From Agromyces sp. Root81 (GTDB lineage: Bacteria > Actinomycetota > Actinomycetes > Actinomycetales > Microbacteriaceae): a DNA stretch of 64,000 nucleotides. The stretch is from NCBI RefSeq assembly GCF_001429165.1, contig NZ_LMIR01000002.1, positions 62,001 through 126,000 on the forward strand, read 5' to 3'. This document shows, piece by piece, positions 1 to 8,159 of this stretch; position 1 is the stretch's first letter; every line of letters begins with the position of its first letter. Made by a program: the position numbers and the translations under genes. A model generated the notes under the pieces. That model worked only from the letters and a program-made list of their open reading frames with translations. It was not told the origin of the DNA and searched no databases.

Positions 1-51
1 GCGCACGAGCTGCTCGATCGAACGTGCATAACGTGAGGTGTCGGATACCAC
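1..51 (-). CDS. Possible N-terminal fragment of a gene running off the left edge
   Basis: On the minus strand a GTG at 51 follows a good Shine-Dalgarno sequence (AAGGGAG, 5 nt spacer) and opens a frame that stays open to the window edge (VVSDTSRYARSIEQLVR). It would be divergent from the gene starting at 249. Only 17 codons are visible, so no function can be given, and the start itself is a guess based on the ribosome binding site. Confidence 0.4.
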   Translation of the reverse strand, partial: MVSDTSRYARSIEQLVR

Positions 52-248
52 TGATGCTCCCTTGGTGTTCGGCCGGTCCCGTTCGCGCCAGCGGCGGCCT
101 CCGTGGTCTGGTTCTTCCGCGTCGTCGTGGTGCGCACACAGCCGACGTTCACAGCGGCGTCGAGCTGTGTCGCGTGGAATCCATAGTATCTTTGCGGCGG
201 TATCGGGACGACATCACGACCTTCCCGAGCCGCAGAAATGGAGCTGAC

Positions 249-1715
249 ATGACCACGGCTGTAGTGCTGATCACGACCTACGACCCGTCGTGGCTGTCGA
301 TCTTCGACCAGGTCACCCGCGACGAGTTGGCGGCAGGTCATCGTGTCATCGCGCTGGACGCGACTGCGCTCCTCACCGCCCCGGTCGACAGCTACGACCG
401 CGCTGTCCTCCGCGGCCTGAGGATCGAGCATCCGGGCCACGATCTGCCGGAGCGCATGCGGGAGCTCGGTGCCGAGTACCGGCACATCGACGTCGCCGAC
501 ACCGACACGTCGCTCCTGGGGGACGATCTCGAATCCGAACTCGACATCGCCGTCCAGTCCGCGTTGATCACGTTCTACCGCACAGACCGGCCCGACCTGT
601 CGCGCCGACGGATCGCACGGGTCGCCGATGGCCTCCGACGCGAGGGGCGCGCGATCTACCGACTGATCGGCCGGCTGCACGCAGAGGAACCGGACCTCGC
701 CATCGGCTACGTCGCCAACGGACGCTTCCCGAACCAGAAGCTTGCGACACTCGCCTACCGCAATGCCGGCCTGATCACGAAGCACCTGGAGAAGGGCGAG
801 GGCCCGAAGCGCGCGTACGTGCAGGACTACGCCCCGCAGGACCGGCTCGGCTCCCAGGGGAGCGTCGATTCGGTACTCGCGCGCCTCGCCGACGCGGAGG
901 TCGAGCAGATCGCGGACTCGTGGCTCGCCAAGCGTGCTCCGGCTCATGACTCTCGCAACGAGTTCTCCGCCCTCTGGAGCGACCAGATCCCGTCGAGGAT
1001 CGGCGTTTGGCGCACGGAAGGCGAGAAGATCGTCGGCTTCTTCACCTCGTCTCAGGACGAGTTCCAATTCCTCGGTCCCGAGTGGCACCTCCACGATTGG
1101 GCCGACCAGTTCCAGGCGTTCGACGCGATGCTGACGCGATTCGAAGCCGACGGCTACCGTGCGTTCCTCCGTGTGCACCCCAACCTGGCCACGAAGGAAC
1201 ACGGATGCTTCTCACGCGAGCGCGAGGGAATCCGACGGCTCGCCGAGCTTCATCCGGAACTCGTGGTCATCTGGCATGACGATGACGCGAACACGTACGA
1301 ACTCCTCGGAGCATGCGACGCCGTGGTGGTCTGGGATTCCACGGTCGGCCTCGAAGCGAGTGCCCGCGGCATCCCGGTGTGGGCCACCGCGACGACTCGC
1401 TACGGCCTCATCGCCGACGTGCGGGAAGTCCTCTCGGCCGACTCGCTCGCCGTCGCCGGAACCGCTCCATGGCCCGTCGATCCGCGCGGCTCCAAGCGAT
1501 TCATCGCCTACCTCGTCGAGCGAGACGAGGACATCACGACCGCACCCGCCGACTGGATGTCCTGGAATGCCGGCAGCCCACCGCTCGGCGTCCGGCTCGC
1601 CGCAGTCACGGTGAGCGGAGCGATCCCATCACGGGTCGAAGCGGTCCGGTCACTGGTCGATGTCTACCGGCACCGCGGGCGACAGGCGAACCTGCGGGCC
1701 ATCCGTCGGCGCTGA
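249..1715 (+). CDS. GT-B-like capsule/nonulosonate-type glycosyltransferase (candidate Pse or Leg transferase)
   Basis: Protein of 488 aa. The ATG at 249 has GGAG 5 nt upstream; the frame extends further upstream, but that part is arginine-rich and lacks a ribosome binding site. No signal peptide is seen. The C-terminal half carries FLRVHPNLATK (about residues 305-315) and VVWDSTVGLEASARGIPVW (about 359-377), the HP...S/TVG-E...GIP pattern of capsule-synthesis and Kdo-transferase-like GT-B enzymes. The 600-aa protein at 8156-9958 has the same pattern, so the two probably belong to one broad family. It ends 3 nt from pseF on the opposite strand. The role as a nonulosonic acid transferase is inferred from fold and neighbourhood; the acceptor is unknown. 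Confidence 0.6.
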   Translation: MTTAVVLITTYDPSWLSIFDQVTRDELAAGHRVIALDATALLTAPVDSYDRAVLRGLRIEHPGHDLPERMRELGAEYRHIDVADTDTSLLGDDLESELDIAVQSALITFYRTDRPDLSRRRIARVADGLRREGRAIYRLIGRLHAEEPDLAIGYVANGRFPNQKLATLAYRNAGLITKHLEKGEGPKRAYVQDYAPQDRLGSQGSVDSVLARLADAEVEQIADSWLAKRAPAHDSRNEFSALWSDQIPSRIGVWRTEGEKIVGFFTSSQDEFQFLGPEWHLHDWADQFQAFDAMLTRFEADGYRAFLRVHPNLATKEHGCFSREREGIRRLAELHPELVVIWHDDDANTYELLGACDAVVVWDSTVGLEASARGIPVWATATTRYGLIADVREVLSADSLAVAGTAPWPVDPRGSKRFIAYLVERDEDITTAPADWMSWNAGSPPLGVRLAAVTVSGAIPSRVEAVRSLVDVYRHRGRQANLRAIRRR

Positions 1716-1718
1716 CGA

Positions 1719-2453
1719 TCAGATTCGAGAGCCGTCGTTTCGCGCGAGGTCGTCAGACGTCCGTGCGAGCTCGGGGCGGCGTTCGAGGAGCGAGAGGATC
1801 TCGGACTGACCGAACGGCCGACGGGAGTCGTAGAGGGCCGCGTAGACCGCAGCAGCGAACTCGAGGTCGTCGGGGACGTCGACGGTCCAGCGCAGCTCCG
1901 AGCGGTCGGGGACCTGAGCGACGTTCAGGAGCGAGAATCGATCGGGTCGTGAGTACATTCCGAGGGTCACATGCTCCCGCTCCCGCGTCGACAAGTCGAG
2001 GACTCGGAGCCGGGCGAATCCATCCGCCGAGATGCATTCGACGTCGAGTCCGTCGGGATACGTCGGCTCGAGGGTGTTCGAGGTGTAGTCGGAACCCGAC
2101 TCGAGGTGCCGCTGGATCACCTGGTCGATGACCCCGACGTCGCAGAGCGGGCAGTCCGCCGTGAGTCGGACGATGGTGTCGGGTTCGAACTCGTCGACGA
2201 CGAGCGCGAAGCGGCCGACGACGTCATCGAGAGGCCCGCGACGCACCTCGACTCCGGCGTCAGCGCACGTTGCGGCGAGCGCGTCGTCGGATGCCGCCAC
2301 GGATGTCGCGACGACGAGCTGATCGATACGCGAGCTCGACCGCAACCGTTCGACCTGGCGAAGGATCATGGGAACGCCGAGGATCGGCCTCAGAACCTTG
2401 CCGGGCAGACGAGTGGAACTCACGCGTGCCTGCAGGACGGCGAGCGTCGTCAT
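1719..2453 (-). CDS. pseF: SpsF/PseF-like cytidylyltransferase (CMP-pseudaminate synthetase)
   Basis: Protein of 244 aa that would activate pseudaminic acid with CTP, the last cytoplasmic step of the pathway. The N-terminal LQARVSSTRLPGKVL (residues 6-20) is the nucleotide-binding signature of the SpsF-type cytidylyltransferase family, and RLTADCPLCD is the family's second motif. ATG 2453 overlaps the stop of the upstream aldo/keto reductase by 4 nt; a longer frame to 2546 is not needed. It is the last gene of the leftward unit pseG-AKR-pseF. SpsF-family enzymes can serve other nonulosonates, but pseG and pseB/C/I beside it favour pseudaminate. Confidence 0.82.
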   Translation of the reverse strand: MTTLAVLQARVSSTRLPGKVLRPILGVPMILRQVERLRSSSRIDQLVVATSVAASDDALAATCADAGVEVRRGPLDDVVGRFALVVDEFEPDTIVRLTADCPLCDVGVIDQVIQRHLESGSDYTSNTLEPTYPDGLDVECISADGFARLRVLDLSTREREHVTLGMYSRPDRFSLLNVAQVPDRSELRWTVDVPDDLEFAAAVYAALYDSRRPFGQSEILSLLERRPELARTSDDLARNDGSRI

Positions 2454-3328
2454 CGGACCACCTCGCCGATCGGCCACCGTCGCGGGTCGAGGACCTCGTC
2501 GGGCAACCGCCACGCGGGCAGGGTGGCGGACGGCCCTGCCGTCCACGCGTCGACGAGTTGGCCGAGCTCGTCTGCCGAGGTCGCTCCGACCAGCACGCCG
2601 TCGGCGAGCGGATGCGCCGCCAGGAACCCGAGCACGACCGCGAGCACACTCGTGTGCGCGGCAGCCGCCAGCGATCGCAGGTCCTCGACGACCGGACGAA
2701 GTGGCGCGAAGAACCCGCTCAACTGTTCGGGCTCGAGCAGGAGAAGACCCTGCAGCAGCGCACTGCGGACGTGGATCTCGACCCCGTCGCCATGGAGCTG
2801 TGCGAGCAGCGGGTGATCGAGCAGCCGCCGGTCGGCCACGTTGCCGGGGATCTGGACCAGGTCGAGGTCGGGAAACGCCTCGAGGGCGCGTTCGAGGCTC
2901 TCGACGTCGTAGACGCTCGCACCCGCCCGGCCGATGCGGCCTGAAGCACGCGCGTCGCGGAGGAGGTCGACGGTCTGCCCGCAGCGTACGTCGTCGAAGT
3001 CGCTCAGGCGGTGGAAGAGCACCCCGTGCAACGTCGGGACGCCGAGTGATTCCTGCGATGCACCGAACAGCGCGTGCGCGCTCGGCGCTTCCCGAGGGTC
3101 GTCGGGGAGGCTGAACTTCGTGATGTAACGTGCGCCTTCGGCCGGATTCAGCACGCCGAGGCGCTCCTGCGCATCGCCATAATCCGCCGCGGTATCGACG
3201 AGGGCGATGCCCGCTTGCGCTGCGAGCCCGAGGATCTCGGTCACGACCGCGTCGGACAGGCGACCGGTCGCGTTCGTGATGCCGTAGCCGGCGCCGAACT
3301 GGGCCGATCCGAGTACCAGTTCGCTCAC
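2450..3328 (-). CDS. Aldo/keto reductase family oxidoreductase of the Pse locus
   Basis: Protein of 292 aa with an aldo/keto reductase TIM barrel. LGSAQFGAGYG lies at the N-terminus and VDTAADYGDAQ (about residues 39-49) carries the Asp and Tyr of the catalytic tetrad, followed by the active-site Lys region ITKFSLP. It overlaps pseG upstream and pseF downstream by 4 nt each, so it is translationally coupled to pseudaminate genes. Aldo/keto reductases often accompany spsF-type genes in nonulosonate loci; their step is not established. It may modify the sugar or a precursor. Confidence 0.8.
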   Translation of the reverse strand: MSELVLGSAQFGAGYGITNATGRLSDAVVTEILGLAAQAGIALVDTAADYGDAQERLGVLNPAEGARYITKFSLPDDPREAPSAHALFGASQESLGVPTLHGVLFHRLSDFDDVRCGQTVDLLRDARASGRIGRAGASVYDVESLERALEAFPDLDLVQIPGNVADRRLLDHPLLAQLHGDGVEIHVRSALLQGLLLLEPEQLSGFFAPLRPVVEDLRSLAAAAHTSVLAVVLGFLAAHPLADGVLVGATSADELGQLVDAWTAGPSATLPAWRLPDEVLDPRRWPIGEVVR

Positions 3329-4329
3329 GACACCACCACCGCTGTGACCGCTTCGATCGTCATGACCACTCTTTCTTTTCCGTTGCCGTCGAACAGTTCA
3401 CGCGCCCGGCCCGACATCGCGCGGCGGAGCCCTTCGTCATCGATGAGCGTCTGCAGCTGCTGCTTCACATTCGAGATCCTGTCACCGCCGACGAGGTCGA
3501 TCGTCAGCGCTGCGCCCGCACGCCGCACCTCTCGGAGGGACGCGACCTGGTTGTCGACGACGGCGATGAACACCGCCGGGATCCCGAGCGTGCAGACGTC
3601 CCACGCGCTCGTGCCGGTCGCCGACACGACGATGTCGGCCCAGCCGAAGAGGTCGGGCAACGCTGGGCTCGGTGCGACGATCGTCAGGTGCTCGACGCTC
3701 TGCCATGCGTCTCCGATCGCCACGTGGTCGGACGCCGGTGCCACGACCGTGAGCTCGATGCGGTCGCGCAGGTCCGCGAGGGAGTCCACGATGCGCGCAC
3801 TCATCGAGAGCGGGTCGCTGCCCCCCATGAAGACGAGGATGCGCGGACGACCCGAGATGGACCACCGATTCGGGCGCCGTCGTTCGATCACCGCATCTCG
3901 GACGAGCGCATAGGTGCCGCCGAGAAGCGTGCCCGGGGGGTACCGATCGGGATCCTCGTCGGCGCCGAGATTCTGGTCGAGCAGGAGCGTGGCCTCGATC
4001 CCGCGCGCGTCCCCGTCGACCAGCGCCAGCACTCGAATGCGTCGCGCGATGGCTGAGATCTCACTCGCGGGGATGGCGTATGAATCGACGACCAGCCAGT
4101 CGGGCGCCATCTCGAGGAGCTGCTGTGCATCGAGTTCGTCACGACCGCATCGCAGCACGGTGACCGGCGCGCTCGCGATCGCTTCCTCGAGCCAGTCGAC
4201 TCCGGATCGGCAGGTGAGGAGTTGCACGTCGTGGCCCCGAGCGACGAGCGCCTCCGCGAGCGTCAGGCACCTCATCACATGCCCGGTGCCCTGCGCGCGG
4301 CCGGCATCTGCTCGGAGCACCACTCGCAT
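3325..4329 (-). CDS. pseG: UDP-2,4-diacetamido-2,4,6-trideoxy-beta-L-altropyranose hydrolase
   Basis: Protein of 334 aa. It removes UDP to give 2,4-diacetamido-2,4,6-trideoxy-L-altrose, the substrate of PseI. MRVVLRADAG begins at ATG 4329, with GGGAG 8 nt upstream; 15 further in-frame codons upstream lack such a site. GTGHVMRC places a histidine exactly at residue 17, the catalytic His of Campylobacter PseG. A C-terminal GT-B half has FMGGSDP and the VVSATGTSAWD segment. It is the first gene of the leftward pseG-AKR-pseF operon and diverges from pseB across about 115 bp. Confidence 0.88.
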   Translation of the reverse strand: MRVVLRADAGRAQGTGHVMRCLTLAEALVARGHDVQLLTCRSGVDWLEEAIASAPVTVLRCGRDELDAQQLLEMAPDWLVVDSYAIPASEISAIARRIRVLALVDGDARGIEATLLLDQNLGADEDPDRYPPGTLLGGTYALVRDAVIERRRPNRWSISGRPRILVFMGGSDPLSMSARIVDSLADLRDRIELTVVAPASDHVAIGDAWQSVEHLTIVAPSPALPDLFGWADIVVSATGTSAWDVCTLGIPAVFIAVVDNQVASLREVRRAGAALTIDLVGGDRISNVKQQLQTLIDDEGLRRAMSGRARELFDGNGKERVVMTIEAVTAVVVS

Positions 4330-4380
4330 CCTGAAGGCTCCCGTCTGGTCGGCTGGGAGAAATACTGCCCGCAATGTCGG

Positions 4381-4386
4381 TATCCT
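4381..4386 (+). promoter_or_regulatory. Candidate -10 element for pseB
   Basis: TATCCT lies in the pseG/pseB divergent region, about 58 nt upstream of the GTG at 4445. TAACGT follows at 4388-4393 and could serve instead. No convincing -35 box was found. A Shine-Dalgarno GGGAG at 4431-4435 shows that this transcript has a leader. Confidence 0.4.
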
Positions 4387-4444
4387 CTAACGTGCGTTCA
4401 GATTCCACTGTCCGCACGACGGACTACCCAGGGAGTTTCTCGGA

Positions 4445-5425
4445 GTGTCAATTCTAAGCGGGTCTTCGATCCTTGTGACCGGCGGCACCGGTTCATTCGG
4501 GAAGGCGTTCATCAAGTACGCACTCGACAACCTCAGCCCTGCGAGGATCGTCATCTACTCCCGCGATGAGCTGAAGCAGTACGAGGCTCGCCAGCTGTTC
4601 AAGGACGACCCCCGTCTTCGGTGGTTCATCGGCGACATCCGTGATCAGCACCGCCTGAAGCGCGCGATGCACGGCGTCGACTTCGTAGTGCACGCAGCTG
4701 CGCTCAAGCAGGTCGACACGGCGGAGTACAACCCGTTCGAGTACGTGCAGACGAACATCGTCGGCTCGCAGAACGTCATCGAGGCCGCCATCGACTCCGG
4801 TGTGAAGAAGGTCGTCGCACTCTCGACCGACAAGGCCTCGAGCCCGTTGAACCTCTACGGCGCCACGAAGCTCGCCGCCGACAAGCTCTTCCAGTCCGCG
4901 AATCACTACGCGGCCGGTTACGTGACCCGGTTCTCCGTCGTCCGATACGGCAACGTCATGGGCAGCCGCGGTTCGGTCGTCCCGTTCTTCCGTCGACTCG
5001 TCGAAGAGGGCAAGCCCCTTCCGATCACCGACTCACGGATGACCCGATTCTGGATCACGCTCCCCCAGGCCGTGCAGTTCGTGGTCGACTCCTTCGATCA
5101 GATGGTCGGCGGCGAACTGTACGTGCCGCGCATCCCCAGCATGAACATCCTCGACCTCATCGCTGCGATCGCCCCCGAAGCCGAGACGTACGAGATCGGC
5201 ATCCGGCCCGGCGAGAAGCTCCATGAGGAGATGATCTCCGAAGACGACAGCCGCAGAACGGTCGTGCTCGGTGACCGCTACGCCGTACTGCCGTCCGTCG
5301 CCGAGTGGGGGTTCGTACCGCCCGAGGGCGATCCCTTCCCCGAGGGCCAGGCGTACCGTTCCAACACCAATGACCTCTGGCTCACCACCGACGAGATCCG
5401 TGACCTGCTCGGGAGTCTCGACTGA
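4445..5425 (+). CDS. pseB: UDP-N-acetylglucosamine 4,6-dehydratase (inverting)
   Basis: Protein of 326 aa, first enzyme of pseudaminate synthesis. It converts UDP-GlcNAc to UDP-2-acetamido-2,6-dideoxy-beta-L-arabino-hexos-4-ulose. An SDR Rossmann motif GGTGSFG lies at residues 13-19. TDK (128-130) and YGATK (138-142) match the Asp-Lys-Tyr active site of inverting FlaA1/PseB dehydratases. The GTG start at 4445 has GGGAG 9 nt upstream. It heads the rightward unit pseB-pseC-pseI, with pseC starting 3 nt after its stop. Confidence 0.92.
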   Translation: MSILSGSSILVTGGTGSFGKAFIKYALDNLSPARIVIYSRDELKQYEARQLFKDDPRLRWFIGDIRDQHRLKRAMHGVDFVVHAAALKQVDTAEYNPFEYVQTNIVGSQNVIEAAIDSGVKKVVALSTDKASSPLNLYGATKLAADKLFQSANHYAAGYVTRFSVVRYGNVMGSRGSVVPFFRRLVEEGKPLPITDSRMTRFWITLPQAVQFVVDSFDQMVGGELYVPRIPSMNILDLIAAIAPEAETYEIGIRPGEKLHEEMISEDDSRRTVVLGDRYAVLPSVAEWGFVPPEGDPFPEGQAYRSNTNDLWLTTDEIRDLLGSLD

Positions 5426-5427
5426 GG

Positions 5428-6558
5428 ATGGGCATCCCCTACGGACGCCAGTCCATCGACGACGATGACATCGCCGCGGTCGTCGACGTGCTCCACGGTG
5501 ACTGGCTCACCATCGGACCGCGGGTGGCCGAGTTCGAGTCGGAGATCGCACGCGTCGCCGGTTCCAGCGGGGCCGTCGCGGTCTCGTCCGGCACCGCGGC
5601 GCTGCACTGCGCGTATGCCGGCATCGGCATCGGCCCCGGCGACGAGGTGATCACGACGCCGCTGACGTTCGTCGCGACCGCCGCCACCGCGATGGCGCAG
5701 GGAGCACGGATCGTGTTCGCCGACATCACTCCCGATACCGGCACGCTGGATCCCGCGGCCGCGGCCGCTGCCCTCACGCCCCGAACACGGGTGATCGCGG
5801 GGGTCGACTACGCCGGGCACCCCATCGATGCGCGCGCACTCGGCGATGTCGCCCACGGCGCCGGCGCGGTGCTGCTCGAAGACGCCGCACACTCCATCGG
5901 CTCCACGTTCGAAGGAATCCCGGTCGGCTCGCTCGCCGACGTCACGACCTTCTCGTTCTTCCCGACGAAGAACATGACGAGCGGCGAAGGCGGCGCGGTC
6001 GTCGCGAAGGATGCGGCGGTGCTCGATCGCATCCGCACGTTCCGCTCGCAGGGGATGGTGCGCGACCCTGCGCTGCTCCGGTACCCCGACGAAGGACCCT
6101 GGCACCAGGAGGTCCACTCGATCGGCCTGAACTATCGCCTCCCCGATGTGCTGTGCGCCCTCGGCCAGAGCCAACTCGCCCGACTCGATCGATTCAAGGC
6201 GAAGCGCGCCGCGATCCACGCTCGGTACAATCGCGAACTCGGCGGCATCGACGGCTTGACGCTTCCCACCACCCGTGCCGGCGTCGACCCGATGTGGCAC
6301 CTCTATCCGATTCGCGTGCCGGCGCCCGAACGCAAGCGCATCTTCACCGAGTTGCGCGCCGCGGGCGTGCTGGTCCAGGTGAACTACCTGCCCGTGTACT
6401 GGCACCCGGTGTTCGAAGACCTCGGGTATCGACGCGGGATGTGCCCTGTCGCGGAGACCTACTATCAGGAGGAGATCTCGCTGCCGATGTACGCTGATCT
6501 CTCCGAGCACGATCAGGATCGCGTGATCGAGGAGTTGCAGCGCGCCCTCCGCGTCTAG
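5428..6558 (+). CDS. pseC: UDP-4-amino-4,6-dideoxy-N-acetyl-beta-L-altrosamine transaminase
   Basis: Protein of 376 aa, a PLP-dependent DegT/DnrJ/EryC1 aminotransferase acting after PseB. VLLEDAAHSIGS (about 148-159) holds the PLP-binding Asp, and FFPTKNMTSGEGG places the Schiff-base lysine at residue 181. YLPVYWHPVF near the C-terminus is typical of PseC-type members. It starts 3 nt after pseB, so the two are co-transcribed. Confidence 0.9.
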   Translation: MGIPYGRQSIDDDDIAAVVDVLHGDWLTIGPRVAEFESEIARVAGSSGAVAVSSGTAALHCAYAGIGIGPGDEVITTPLTFVATAATAMAQGARIVFADITPDTGTLDPAAAAAALTPRTRVIAGVDYAGHPIDARALGDVAHGAGAVLLEDAAHSIGSTFEGIPVGSLADVTTFSFFPTKNMTSGEGGAVVAKDAAVLDRIRTFRSQGMVRDPALLRYPDEGPWHQEVHSIGLNYRLPDVLCALGQSQLARLDRFKAKRAAIHARYNRELGGIDGLTLPTTRAGVDPMWHLYPIRVPAPERKRIFTELRAAGVLVQVNYLPVYWHPVFEDLGYRRGMCPVAETYYQEEISLPMYADLSEHDQDRVIEELQRALRV

Positions 6559-6610
6559 CCCCAGCTGCCCGGCGAATGAGCGGTCCGGCCATCAGAGAAA
6601 GTCATTCACG

Positions 6611-7654
6611 TTGACGAATCCCACCTTCGAACGCCCGAACCGGGCGCCGTTCATCGTCGCCGAGATCTCGGGCAACCACAATGGATCGCTCGAGCGAGCG
6701 CTCGATATCGTGCGCGCCGTGGCCGACGCCGGCGCGCATGCCGTGAAGATCCAGACGTACACTGCCGACACGATCACCCTCGACGTGGACTCTCCGGCCT
6801 TCCGCGTGAGCGATGGCCACGCCTTGTGGGGATCGCGCACGCTGTACGACCTCTACCAAGAGGCTCACACGCCCTGGGAGTGGCACGCGCCGATCTTCGA
6901 CCTCGCGAACAGTCTCGGACTCGTCGCGTTCAGCACGCCGTTCGACGAGACCTCCGTCGACTTCCTGGAGTCACTCGACGTTCCGCTCTACAAGATCGCG
7001 TCGCTCGAGATCGTCGATCTGCCGCTCATCGAGCAGGTCGCACGCACCGGCAAACCTCTCGTGCTCTCGGTGGGCACCGCCTCGATCGCCGAAGCCGCTG
7101 CCGCCGTCGAGGCGGCTCGTCGCGGCGGCGCCACGGATCTCACCCTGCTCGCGTGCACCAGCTCGTACCCGGCCGTCCCCGACGATGCGAATCTGCGCCG
7201 CATCCCCGCCATGGCCGATCTGTTCGGCACGAAGGTCGGCCTCTCCGATCACACGCTCGGTATCGGCGTCGCCGTCGCAGCCACGGCGCTCGGCGCGACA
7301 CTGATCGAGAAGCATGTGACGCTGTCCCGCGCCGACGGCGGCGTCGACTCCGCGTTCTCGCTCGAGCCTGCGGAACTCGCGCAGCTGGTGCGCGAGACGG
7401 ATGCGGCGGCGCGTGCGCTCGGCTCCTCCGACGTCTGGGCGACCAGCGCCGAGAACGAGTCGCTCAGGCTCCGCCCCTCGCTGTATGTGACGGCCGACGT
7501 GCGCGCGGGCGATGTCGTCTCCCATGAGAACGTGCGCTCGGTCCGTCCCGGCGGCGGACTGCCCCCTGCCGACCTCGATCGCGTGCTCGGGCGTCGGTTC
7601 AACACCGACGCGGCGATGGGCACACCCCTGAACTGGGATCTGTTCGCCAGCTGA
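6611..7654 (+). CDS. pseI: Pseudaminic acid synthase (NeuB family)
   Basis: Protein of 347 aa that condenses 2,4-diacetamido-2,4,6-trideoxy-L-altrose with phosphoenolpyruvate to give pseudaminic acid. The NeuB TIM barrel shows AEISGNHNGS (17-26), KIQTYTAD (46-53) and LIEKHVTL with a metal-ligand histidine. A C-terminal SAF/antifreeze-like domain (RPSLYVTADVRAGD, then the NVRSVRPGGGL region) follows. The start is TTG 6611 with an AGAGAAAG stretch upstream. It is 52 nt after pseC. Pairing with pseB/C/G distinguishes it from the second NeuB homologue (legI, 14145-15239). Confidence 0.9.
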   Translation: MTNPTFERPNRAPFIVAEISGNHNGSLERALDIVRAVADAGAHAVKIQTYTADTITLDVDSPAFRVSDGHALWGSRTLYDLYQEAHTPWEWHAPIFDLANSLGLVAFSTPFDETSVDFLESLDVPLYKIASLEIVDLPLIEQVARTGKPLVLSVGTASIAEAAAAVEAARRGGATDLTLLACTSSYPAVPDDANLRRIPAMADLFGTKVGLSDHTLGIGVAVAATALGATLIEKHVTLSRADGGVDSAFSLEPAELAQLVRETDAAARALGSSDVWATSAENESLRLRPSLYVTADVRAGDVVSHENVRSVRPGGGLPPADLDRVLGRRFNTDAAMGTPLNWDLFAS

Positions 7655-7658
7655 GCGG

Positions 7659-8159
7659 TCAGATTTTCGGCGAGGCCCCGCGCAGCGGTGACTCCGCGAG
7701 GTCGCAGGAGTAACGATCGAACTCGCCGTCGCCGCCGAGCCTGGTGAACCCGAGTCGTTCGAAGAGCCTGACGCTCGCGGTGTTCGACGGCCGGATGACT
7801 GCGGTCAGCCGGCCGGTTCCCGGGTGATCCTCGCGATAGGCGTCGATCGCGCCGCGCAGCACGACGGAGGCGATCCCCTTGCCGCGGACCGACGGCGCCA
7901 GGTTGATGCTCACCTCGGCGGCGTCGGTGCGCTCGTCGAACCGGCACATGCCCACGGCGCTCGAATCCGATTCGACGGCGATGTAGATCTCGCGCAGCGG
8001 ATCGGCGAGTGCCGACTCGAACCACTCGACGTGTCCGGCCCAGGAGATCTCACCCGTACTGACCGACGCGGCACGCGAGGTCGAGTCGTTTCGCCATTCG
8101 AACACCGCTGCGGCATCGGAGAGCCTCGCACGGCGGAACTCGATCTCGGCCAAACTCAC
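7659..8159 (-). CDS. pseH: GNAT N-acetyltransferase, PseH-like
   Basis: Protein of 166 aa with a single GNAT domain. FRRARLSDAAAVFEWRND at the N-terminus and SPSVRGKGIA-like acetyl-CoA loop LAPSVRGKGIASVVL (about 86-100) are visible, followed by IRPSNTASVRLFERLGF. PseH acetylates the 4-amino group of UDP-4-amino-4,6-dideoxy-AltNAc, the one step not covered by the other pse genes here. The GTG start at 8159 overlaps the stop of the upstream 600-aa protein by 4 nt, so the two are coupled. It ends 4 nt from pseI on the other strand, leaving no room for a terminator. Confidence 0.82.
   Translation of the reverse strand: MSLAEIEFRRARLSDAAAVFEWRNDSTSRAASVSTGEISWAGHVEWFESALADPLREIYIAVESDSSAVGMCRFDERTDAAEVSINLAPSVRGKGIASVVLRGAIDAYREDHPGTGRLTAVIRPSNTASVRLFERLGFTRLGGDGEFDRYSCDLAESPLRGASPKI

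Noticed and set aside
24..248. 75-codon N-terminal extension of the first glycosyltransferase
   Set aside because: It lacks a ribosome site and is Arg-rich; ATG 249 has GGAG at the right distance.
249..1715. Calling the two GT-B-like proteins Kdo transferases
   Set aside because: There are no Kdo-synthesis genes, and a Gram-positive envelope is expected. The shared motif only supports the fold.
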